This document shows positions 50,641 to 61,900 of a stretch of DNA of 64,000 nucleotides, piece by piece (the first letter of the stretch is position 1; each line of letters begins with the position of its first letter). The notes under the pieces are model-generated. The model saw only the letters and a list, made by a program, of their open reading frames with translations, was not told where the DNA came from and did no database searches. Position numbers and translations under genes: made by a program. Source of the DNA: Phoenix dactylifera (Eukaryota; Streptophyta; Magnoliopsida; Arecales; Arecaceae); NCBI RefSeq assembly GCF_009389715.1, contig NW_024067666.1, positions 289,001-353,000 of the forward strand, given 5' to 3'.

Positions 50641-50690
<50 letters not shown>
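50641..50690 (+). promoter_or_regulatory. (GA)n tract in the 5' leader of the 51024 gene
   Basis: Twenty-five GA dinucleotides followed by GGGAGGGAGG and a GGC-rich stretch. It lies in what looks like a non-coding first exon ending near 50819 at a GTAACT splice donor. The leader intron would run to about 50968. Confidence 0.6.
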
Positions 50691-50697
<7 letters not shown>

Positions 50698-51023
50698 AGG
50701 GAGGGAGAGAGAGGAGGACGGCATCTGCGCGGCGGGCGGCGGCGGCGGCGGCGGCGTGGGGAACGAGGGGAGTAGGTGGCGGTCGGGCAGGGGGCGGTGG
50801 GAGCAAAGCTTCTTTAAAGGTAACTCCTATCCTTTTGCTTGATTTTTTATTCCCAAATTCTCTTTTTTATGCTGTTGCTGCTTTGTAATTTTGAATTTAT
50901 ATTCGTGTTGATTTTTCAAAGATATTAATTAAATGGGTGGGATATCTTTAATTGTGAAAATTGTTTAGTGGAATTCGAGGGATTCAAGGGTCGAGAAATG
51001 AAGGTCTGAAATTAATTCGGAAG

Positions 51024-54000
51024 ATGGCATTGTTAGCACATCAGGCGCAGGTATGTGATATCAGATATCCAGCTTCCTGTTGTTTGCACGATTTGTCTTG
51101 TTCCACTGAATTATGATTGGTTGAGGATATTTTTCTTGGAGAAATTTGTTTCTTTCTTATTTATTTTAGGAAATGTATTTAAAGTTTTCTTAATTAGGAG
51201 TTATTTGATGAAAACAATGGAATTGTTTTTGGTTTTAACCATTTATGTCCCTTTAGGGGCATTGACCCCTTTCCCTGACCCAGAAAAATAAAATTATTCA
51301 CCAATTTGAGTGGTTATTTGTTTCGTGGCTATAGAGTTTAGAGAAGAAGAGGAAGAAGAAGATCTGGGCTGCTTTGAGTGAGCCAACTTCATAAACTAGA
51401 GAATAAGGATAATATTTAACTGTTTTACTATTCCGACCAGATTGGTTTCAATAGACTACAAAAATAGGACTCCAATATCGTATAACTACCTACCCACATT
51501 CACCACTTTAGAGTGCAAAGGCCCAAACTACTTCAACACCCAGGGATGTGCACTGCTTGGATTGGGTCGGTTTAGGGATAAAATTGAAACCAATCCGCTT
51601 AAAATTGATTCCCTAAAACCAAAACTGTAACCAAACTGATGGTTTATAAAAAATGAATGAAATTGAACTGAGATATTCGGTTTGGTTTATCGGGTTGAGG
51701 AGATCCAATTTGAGGATTGTTGTGCCAAGATAAGAATATCCAAGCATTGCTTGTTCGTGGTAGTTTTCTTGGAGATTTTGTTTCAAAAATCCATCTAAAA
51801 AAATCTACAAATCCAAAAGAAAAAGGGGGGAGAGAGAAAACAGGACTTACAATCAAAGTAGACCAGAGAAAGCTTTTGGATGCTCTCCAATTCCTTCTAA
51901 ACATCTGACTCCAAAATATCTCTTCACCGTACTTCCCTTTCCAAGAATCAAAAGAAAGGCATTGGGATAGGAAGTGAAGTGATCAATTAGAAAGAGAAGA
52001 AAAGATTAAAAAATAAATAGTTAAGAAAGTGATAATGATCTGATGAGGAGATTCCTGGCGCCAAACTTTATGAGGGAATAATAGGGCTTGAAAGAGATGG
52101 GATACCCCCCGAGGCACAAGAAAGATGGCACCATTGCCCATCACGACCGAACCAGCCACCAGGCAATGACACCATTGGTTCGTCGTCCTTGGATTGGTGG
52201 GATGAGGGGGCTTCGGTGGTCGCGGTGGTGAAGAGGAAGAGATGTGGCAAGATAAAGTCCATGGGAGATGAAGAGTTGCAACAATCTAGCGGGATGAGGG
52301 GGATCTAGTGGCTATGGCGGTGAGGAGAAGATGAGATGGTGGGAGAAGGGGCGATGAGCGGTTGTTCGAGTGGGAAGGAGAACTGTGAGAAAGGATTAAG
52401 GTTAGGACTGAAACAGCTGAAGGGACTATATATAGTTAGACTTGGCTACATTCGACTGGATATCCACTCATATCCGATTAGGCGATGGAGGTCACATAAC
52501 AATGATCTAAGCTACTGGATGCGATCTATTATCTCTAAATTATTTACATATAAAAAATTTTATGATTTAGAGACTTCTAGCCTGTGGATCAAGTAGTCAA
52601 AAGAATATGTATTGTTTCATGCTTTTTAAACTGTCTAATTTTTTGAGAGCATAGGTTAGGAGTCTCCAAATCAAAGAATTTTTGGTATGTAAGCAATTTA
52701 GAGATAGTAGATTACATCTAATAGTTCGCACTACTAATGGAAGAGTCTCATCATCTGATCTAAATCTGAACGAATTTAAGTAGAGATCTACTCAAATGTA
52801 GCCAAGTGTACCTCTCTCTCCATATATATATGTGTGTGTGTGTGTGTGTGTCGATTTTTTGATTTGGGTTGACTTTTCAAAATCCTAATGGAAATTGAAC
52901 CGATTTTTTCATTTTGAAAAATTTTCAAACTAAAACAGAATCGACTATGAAAAAATTGGTTTAAACCGAACCAAAGTGGTCGGTTTGGTTCGGATTTGTG
53001 ATTTGGTCATTTTTTTCACACGCCTATCAACACCACAAATGACAAATATATAACAACCATAAAGTAACAAACATAAGAGATTTTTACATAATAAACTAAG
53101 CAAAAGTGGCATAACAGTCCAAATACATAAAAATTCATCCCTTTCCTTAAAGAACCTTGTCCTCAAGGTTGGCATTAGAAAAGCATTTCATTATCTTGTG
53201 ATATTTTTCCCAAGTAGCACCCTCCTTTCCAACTCCTTCCCATTGTACAAGGACTTTTGTAGTAGCCTACTTTCCTTCTTGACCATGTGGCGGTCAAGCA
53301 TGGCTGCTGGCTGTGGCCATATAACACCTTTATGTGTCATTGGAGGCAATGTAAGATGAATAGAAATATCACTATACGCTTTCTTGTTGAAGCAAGAGAT
53401 ATGGAACATGGTGTATAAGGGAACTTTCTGGCAATCAAGTTTGTAAGCAACTTGCCCAACATATTGGATCACCTTGTATGGGCCAAAATATTTGGGAACT
53501 AGCCTGGGGTTCCTTCTCATTGCCACAGTTTTTTGTTGGTGGTTGAAAGAAAAATCCTCCACATTTAAAGCATTTGATACGATCTGGAGCAACACGCAAG
53601 GGATCACCAGTTGCTTTCTTGTAGAGGGCGAGATCCTCCACATTAAATGTTGGACTAATTCCCAACTTAGGAGGTAAACCTAGAACATAGGCATTGGTAT
53701 TGATTTTGTGGAGAATCTTATAGGGTCATTCATTTTTCTCTTGTAGTTTCTTCATAACACCCAATGGACACCTCTCTGGACAAGAGTGCACCAGCAGCAC
53801 CCACATCAAGTAACTCGCAAATGACAAAATTCTTGCTAAAGGAACTAGGTTTACGGAATCGACGGTCCTTAAAATGATAACCATCATGGATGATATAATC
53901 TGCACTTTTGGTATGTCCATCACTCATTAATGATTTGTAAATTTTGTTAAAATCTTGACAAGAGGCACATTCATGTCTGATGCACTCAAATCTATCCGTC

Positions 54001-57000
54001 TTGACATAAGCAAGATGCAAGATAGCCACCACTATGCTAAGAGCGTCAACAGGTAGGAGAAAGGTGTACTCTTGGATAAACTCCAACCACTTAATGTGTT
54101 GAGGCCTTTGTTGCTTTCAAGAGTCCAAATGTTTAAGGGCTTGATGGTCTAAATACAAGACAAACTCTTTAGGTAGGAGATAATGCATCCAAAATCTCAA
54201 TGCATGCATAAATGCATAAAATTCTTTGTCACAAATGGAATACCTTTGTACTTTGTCTAACCTTATTTAGTTTCTCACTAGAATAAGAAATAGGATGGCC
54301 CTTTTTGATTTAATGCACCAGCTATCCTTGCTTCTAGAGCATCACAAACTACCTCTATCTCTCGTGATCACAAGCTTGTGATAGAGGAAGTCATGTTGGC
54401 TCGTTGAACCCATCTGTACTCCACCAATACATTTCTTAAGGTTCCACCAGATTGGATGCTTGAGTTCCAGCAAGGTTAAACAATTGAAGAAATGAAATTC
54501 GATGTCACATTTTGCCATCTTTTGGAGTTCTATATCATTCATTACAGCCAATTCAGGAGCCAAAATTTTCCATCCCGAATCGATTGCATGATAAGGCTAG
54601 AAAAATCCCGCACAATTTTTCCAAGTGCCCATAGCTAATGAACCCTAAGAACAACATCAGATCCTCCCAAACCTACGAGGAAAAACCATAGTGATTGAGT
54701 GCCCTTGGAGATTTGGTGTTACCCCTGAAAACCCAATGGCAACCATAACCTGGAGTTGACCTCTAGATTGAATTGGAGGCCAATCTTTTTAGCAACTGTA
54801 GAATGAAGAAAATCAGGAGCCAAGCCTAAATCAATCAACACAGCCAAGCTTCGTTGGTCCAATTTCCCTTCCAATCGCGTGGTTTATGGTGTAGAAGCGC
54901 CTGCAATGGCATGAAGACATAACTCAAGTGTTTTTTCTAGTTTCATCTTAACCATTATCCACAATATCGTTAGGCATTTCCATGATATCTGCACTCCCTT
55001 GTTAGGGTTCCGCACTGTCCAGCAGGTACAATTTTCTAAATCTGCATTTATTCCTGGGGCATATTTTTCATTACAATTGTAACACAGCCCATGATCACAT
55101 CTTTCTTACATCTCTGCTTGTGCAAGCCTTTTGATTGGAATGGTCAAAGGTTTAGTAACATTGACATTACCAGAGAGTCTGGGTTTATGCTCCTTTAAAG
55201 CATATAGGCCTCCTCCGTAGGTTCAACTTCACCTCTTGCAGCCTGGCCAGACCATTATGTGCCGAAAGAGTCTTGGATTTAAACATTTGGACATCCAACT
55301 GAATATCATCCGTAAGCTTGGCGATGAAGCAAATCACTATGAGTGTTTTGTCAATTCCTTTAACCCGATTTGTTAAGATTTCAAATTGGGTTTGGTACTT
55401 CTCTACAATTGTAGTTTGTCTTAGTTTTGCGAGAGCAGCTGCTAGATCCTATAATTCTGTTGGGCCAAACTGGGTTTTCAAAAATTTAGTGAAAGAATCC
55501 TAACTAATAACAGATATCCATCCATATGAATGATCAACATGCCTTGTGCTTCATATAAAAAGAGGCGAGTAAAGACCAATCCTGAAGGTTGGTTTGATGG
55601 TATGTAAAGAATTGTTCTGCTCTATAAGCCCAACTAGTTAGATCGGTTCTATCGAACTTAGGGAAGTTCAAGCGAGTTGTTGTTTGACTGCTACCCAATG
55701 ATTTAAAATTTTGGCCTTTGAAGTGATGATTTATTGTGTCCATCTGATCCATCTCCTCGATCTTTGTTATGGCATTGAGACAAGGATTCATAGTTCTCTA
55801 CGACAACATGGAGTTGTTGCATGAGTCCTTTGTGATGACCTTTTGTTACAAGCAAATTGTTTCTTGCAACTAATTCACTGACTTTGCTAATTGAGAGAGT
55901 CTAGTAGCCATGGCCATATATGGAACAACCTAGCTCTGATGCCAAAACTATCACATGGCCGAGGAGTTTAAAGAAGAGGAAGAAGACCTTGCTGCTTCAA
56001 GGGAGCCAACCTACTAAATTCTATAATGAGGATCACAGTTCACTATCCTTTCAGTTCCATTTATGTTAGTTCATATGGAATTCAACAATAGGACTCTAAT
56101 ATCATGGATTTACTTTCCGATGTTCATCACTAGAGACTTCAAAAACACAAACTACTTATGCTACTGTCTCAACTTTTGGGATGGTTTGGCTTCGTGATTC
56201 CATATTGGGATGCTATTTTTTTCCAAAATTGTAACTTTTTGTCTTAAATAAATTTATTTAATAAATTTTGGTAAATTTTGATATCCTTATACATGGTTTC
56301 TAAGTCAATGACGGGGTGAAACAAAGCCATGCTTAACAACACTTACTGCTTCCACAAACTGGTTCATTTTCAGAATTTCACAGAGACAGTAGAGAAGGGA
56401 TTGGGAATAAGAAGAAAAATTAAGGGAAGAAGATGAACATAATAGAAGGGAAGGAGTTATAACCCTACTAGGCTTTTTTCTTGTATTTATTTTCGCAAAT
56501 AATACTGAAAATGTGAGCTAACAACTGACCATGCTACCTAGGTAGCTTTCTTTTATTCTCAATTTTGGATTCTCAAACTTATACAATTTTGAAGTTAATG
56601 AGAATTTTATTGTGGTGATTTGGCATTGCACGAGTAGTCATGTAATTCTATTTTAATCTCTTGTAATAATGAAATTGGTAGAGAAAATTTAGCAAAATTT
56701 TGTTCTTCTAGAGAGCTAATATAGCTAATACCCTGCAAAGTAGATCTTGGAAGATTTGGTTCCCCTTCAAGCAAACCTTCTTGCCTTTTTTAACATGAAT
56801 AGAGTTTTCATGAAGTTGGGCTTGAAAAAAAGATATGGAAAATCCGAATGTCGATATTGGTGGATGGCTTAGTTACTATGTCATGCGTATTGTTTCCATG
56901 TGTAGTACCAAACTAGATCACTAATATTCTTTGATTATCCATGTTTGTATTTTGCTGCAGGGTTCTTATTCAACCCATTCCTTGAGAGCTAAAGCATTGA

Positions 57001-58823
57001 CCCATGAAGTGAGGTGGAGATCTTTTGTAGCATTTCAGTTCATTGGAAGGAAAGATAAGTTTATACCATTGAAGCTTCGGTTCCATTTCAGGTGAGAGGT
57101 AAAAAGTTTAAGGCACACTTTGGCATGGCTGTAGGTAGTAGAGCTTTTGTCTATAGAGCTTTGGGCAGTAGAGCTTTTAATAATTTTTTTTTTCTGTCCG
57201 ATAACTACATATTTGAAGTATTGTGGAACTTTAGTAACCAAACTGAGAAAGCGCTTTTAATATAAGAAAACGACAATAAAGGATATCATATAGTGTTTTC
57301 ATTTATCCAACTGTTTGTACTATAAAAAAATTAATATTATAAAGTATTCTTAATTTATAGATTATTCGCTTTGATATTTTAATCTAAATAATTTAATAAA
57401 TAATAATATCATTATATAATACTATATTAGTATTTTATACAATATTCTATTACTATAATAAATAATATTATATTATTATAATGTGTTATTATAATATAAT
57501 AGTACTAGCAAAATAATATCTATATTATTATATTATATTGTACTATCAAAAACTATTAGTATAGGTATTTTCATCTCCTCAGATACTTAGATTAAAATTA
57601 AAATAGCTTCATGACGTGTCTTAGTAGAGCTTTGCCCAAAAGTTTCGAATTGGAGCTTTTCCTTAGTATGCTTTTTCAGTTTTTGAAGGAGGTGGAAAGC
57701 TATTTCAAATATTTCCGAAATACCTCGTAATCACCCAAAGGAGCTTTTGACCCTCGAGGAAGAGGCTTTTTGGAGGGCCAAAAGCTTTGCTGAACTGGGT
57801 CTGAGAGTGATAAGCTATTTGAGCAGAAATACATTTTTTATTGTATCACTGTTGTATCATTGGTTTATCGTCAATGAATAATTGTTATGAGATTTGGAGT
57901 TGTTTTAAAAAAAGTTATATAGATCATGATGTTGATAGGAATTGGGAAACACATCATATATTTAACAAAACTTAAGCAAATCTTGGTGTTATTATTTACT
58001 AAAGAGGTTCCTTTATGTCATGTATTCTTTGATGTCTATTCTCCGATAAGTATTGTATTTGTAGTATCCAATATTTCCTTTTGCGACTGAAAAGAAATTA
58101 AGGTGGCTCTCTTAGTTTTGAAGTTGGAATTGGATATTCCTTTGTATAATGAAAGCATCAGCACTGTGGTACAAAAAGTGGTGCCGACCACTAGATCCAA
58201 GCTTTTGTTTTCCAATCTTATCAGGAAATGAAGAGCACATCTTTAATTTCATTGAGCGAGATCTCATTTCTTATAGGTTCCTTGTCTAGATGAATGTGTT
58301 AGAAGATATGAAATGGAAAACCAGAGAATTATGATGATTGATTGTCACCTTAAAAAAACCCAGGGATGAATTCTAGTGCAACTGAGGCAAATGATGGCTT
58401 TGCAGATTTTCTTAACTTACTATTTTTATCTTGTTTATCTAAACTAGGAATTTTTAAATCAAGATTATGTCGACATTTTTTTTGATAAAGAATTTAGTAA
58501 GATTAGGACTTTTTAATCTTAAAACCTAAATCGAAAACCCTTATCCCATCTTCATGGGGTTTGCTTTGTAGATTAAGTTATGATCTAAAAAGTTTGATAA
58601 GTAACATGTTTATTTTAATATCTGTTTTCCTATTCAATTTAATACTAATATTTTGGAGGGCTATAAATAGATATCTGAGTCCATTTGATGTGATGGATAC
58701 ACTTCTGGGTGCTTTTTATGATGGTGTAAGTCTTGTAAGTGTTATAGCTAGGGCTGTTAACGAGCCGAGCCGAGCCCGAGCCTCCGCAGGCTCGGCTCGG
58801 CTCGGCTCGTTTCACCAACTTCC

Positions 58824-58855
<32 letters not shown>

Positions 58856-58871
58856 TACCGAGCCCAGGATT

Positions 58872-58905
<34 letters not shown>

Positions 58906-61900
58906 GGCATAGCTCGGGCTCGGGCTCGTGAAGCTCGTTTGCCCGAGCCCGAGCCCGAGCCCGAGCCCGCCCCATCCCCAGCCCCATCCGGCCATCCCCG
59001 TCCCTGTCTCCGTCGACCGTCGGAGAGAAGAACGAGCAGCCGCCAGCCGAGCTCAGTTCCGGCGGTTCGTCGGAGATGAATGAAGGAAGGAAAGAGAAGA
59101 AGAAGAGAAGAAGGATAGAAAGAAATTAAAAAAAAGGAGAAGAATGACTCACCTTCTTCTTCTGAGACGAACGAAGGGCGGCGGAGGGAGCTCGGATCTG
59201 GAGAGCTCGCGGTCGTTAACAGCCCTAACGACCGGTGCCTTCTTCTGAGACGAACGAAGGGCGGCGGAGGGAGCTCGGATCTGGAGAGAGGGAGAGGGAG
59301 AGACGAACGAAGGCGACTCAGAAGAAAGAAATAAAAAAAGAGAAGACGCACCTCGTCGGCCAGTGCCTTCTTCTGAGACGAACGAAGGGCGGCGGAGGGA
59401 GCTCGGATCTGGAGAGCTCGCGGTCGTTAACAGCCCTAACGACCGGTGCCTTCTTCTTCTGAGACGAACGAAGGGCGGCGGAGGGAGCTCGGATCTGGAG
59501 AGCTCGCGAAAGCGACGATCGCCGGTGGAGGAGTCGGCAAAGAGGGGAAAAGAGAGAGGGGAGAAACGGAACCGAGCTCGGCATCGGCGGCGGAGGGAGG
59601 CAGCGAGTCATCGGCGGCGGAGGAGAAAGGCGAGAGGGGAGGGGAGGGACACCCGGAGGGGAGGAGGGGAGGGATACCCGGAAGAGGGGAGGGGAGGGCA
59701 CCGGAAGCTTCTGGAGAAACCCAGAAGAAAGGAGAAGAAAAAAAGAAAAAAAAAAGAGGAGGTGGTCAGCCAGTCAGGTGGGAGGGAAGGATTAACGGAT
59801 TGGGTTTGGATGAACGGGCTAAGTCCCAACCCAAACCAATCCAATTCGATTTTGGAGCTCTCTTTTGGGCTCGTTTGGGCTCGCGAGCTGCTCGGGCTCG
59901 AGCTCGGGCTCGGGCTCAGATTTAAACGGGCCTCATTTTGGGCTCGGGCTCGGGCTCGTTTGACTAACGAGCCGAGCTCGAGCCGGGCTTTTACCGAGCC
60001 GGGCCCGAGCCGAGCCCGAGCAGCTCGGCCCGTTTGACAGCCCTAGTTATAGCAAAGCTTGTTTTGACAGTCTTGTTACTCTGGAGGGTCTCACTCTACT
60101 ATTTGTTTAATTTTTTATGAGAGTCAGAGTCTACTGAACTGGTCGAAATTGATCGGTTCAGCCTATACCGTACCGGTACCGGCCAGCACCGGTACGGTAC
60201 AGCTATTGAATTCCGGTTGGAACCGAACGGCTCCGACTCGGGGTCGGAACCGAACGGCTCCTTGCCCGTACCGGTGCAAACCGGTACAAGCCCGGTACTG
60301 GCATCGGGGAAGAAGAAGAGGAAGAAGAGGAAGAAGAAGAGACGAAGCCTACTTGTCGTCTCGGGCTGCCCTCCTCCCTCGGGCCGACGAGGATCACCCG
60401 TCTTGCTCACGGTTCCGGCCTCTTCTTTGCTCGTGGGAGAGGGGGGGAAAGAGAGGAGGAGAGAGGGGAAGAAAGGAGAGGAAGAGGGTTCGGGAAGGAG
60501 GAAGAAGGGAAGGGGAAAAAAAAGAGGCTCCGCGCGGCGGGCAGCCCGCTTGCGCGAGCGCGAGTGGGGAATTGCTCGCGCCAGCGCGCGATTCCATGCG
60601 CAGGGAACCGTGCACAGTTTCTGCGCGGGGTAGCGAGCCCACGCGGCCCCGCATGGGCATTTAATGCCACGGGCCACTCTGTGGCTAAAATGCGGACTTG
60701 CGCACGTCCGCGCGCGCGCGTGGTGAAATTTTGTTTTTTTTTTTTCCGGTTGGCCGGTTTGGTATCGGAACTGGTACTGGCTCCCACCTATACCGAGCTG
60801 GTACTGGCCCCCACCGGTACGTCGGTTCAGTCGGTTCCGCGTACCTTGATGCGGGTAATATTTTCTATTCAAATAAAGGGTGCATATTGCTTTTGGGGTT
60901 AGAACTTTATCTTATTTTAATATAGATTATTTCTCAAAAGTGTTATGTAATTTTTTAGTGCAACTGCAATAAAAAGACTTTTTCAAACATATGAGGCTTT
61001 GATTTTCAGTTTATGAAGAGAATGTGTACATCCTTCAACTTATCCCTTCATTATCTTCTGAAATATATATTGAATGAACAGAAATTCTGTGGTGTTTTCA
61101 TTTGTTTAGTATATTTTTATTGGAAATCTTGCTCTCTGCTGTTCCTGTGATGTCATGTATATCAAGTGCATGTAAAGTCTTATCATTTTTTGCAATTTCA
61201 CATTGCTGAAAATTCTCTTGCATTATTTTGCTTGCTGTACCAGAGACGAACCTATTATTTTACCAAAGAGGAAAGCTTTCAAAGTCTCATCTTTTAAAGG
61301 CAATGCCCAGAATGATGAACGAGAAGGCAGAGACAGTGGCTCAAAATTTCGCAAGGCACCAGTTCAGCTCTCCGCACAACAAGAGAGAGAAGAAATTCTG
61401 TCAGATTCTCATGATGTGCAGAAGCATCCGCTATCGTATGCACCCGAAGGAAGAGAGGAAACTACAGCTGGATCTCTTGCAATACAAGAAGTATTCAGAA
61501 AGTGGTTGATCATGTTGCGCATGCAGACATCTAGTCTGAGAATGGATGGAAACTTCCATGGAGAACCAGCCGAGAATGTAACATCTGAAGGTCAACATGT
61601 AACTATGAGAATGCGGGCAGTGAATATGCTGAAGGTTGCACTCGTACACTTCCTGAGACTTGATGCAGCAATATCTATCCCATTATTGATATTGTAAGTT
61701 CTGAGATAGTGCCTTTGCTCATAATTGTTCTTTGCTGTTCAATTTTTCCACTTGAATGTGCTCATATACTCATATTAACTTGATATGGTATCTTTTTTCG
61801 ACTGCATATTATTGCCATTAGTTTCAAGATCGCCTTCTCCATGCTTGCAATAATATACAATTTCAATAATGTTTTGGGAGATTTTCTATGGTAGCTATAT

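Larger units (their letters stand above)
51326..53137 (-). repeat. Gypsy 3' LTR, split by a hAT insertion
   Basis: The LTR consists of 51326-51540 and 53035-53137 and ends in CA next to the polypurine tract. Positions 51326-51531 match 55956-56159. Confidence 0.7.
51326..56160 (-). mobile_element. Decayed Ty3/gypsy retrotransposon in intron 1
   Basis: Two related sequences beginning TGGC (51326 and 55956), each with GAGTTTARAGAAGA and GAGCCAAC, are the LTRs. On the minus strand the order is LTR, primer-binding site TGGCATCAGAGC (55933-55944), gag, fragments of pol, a final NLEDKV motif near 53155-53175, a polypurine tract (53138-53148) and the second LTR. The left LTR is about 318 bp once the hAT insertion at 51541-53026 is removed. 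The right LTR can be followed for only about 205 bp and then is truncated or replaced. It lies antisense to the host gene. It has many frameshifts and stops and cannot be autonomous. Confidence 0.8.

Noticed and set aside
59363..60037. Long reading frames on both strands through the GC-rich block, some over 200 codons
   Set aside because: They lie in a hAT element with repeated modules and GGGCTC runs. The translations are Arg/Gly/Glu- or Pro/Ser-rich low-complexity sequence with no domain, and similar lengths appear in several frames.
60099..60872. 257-codon minus-strand frame over the CGGTACC element
   Set aside because: It follows a GC-rich repeat with few stop codons. There is no recognisable domain, and overlapping frames on the other strand are equally long.
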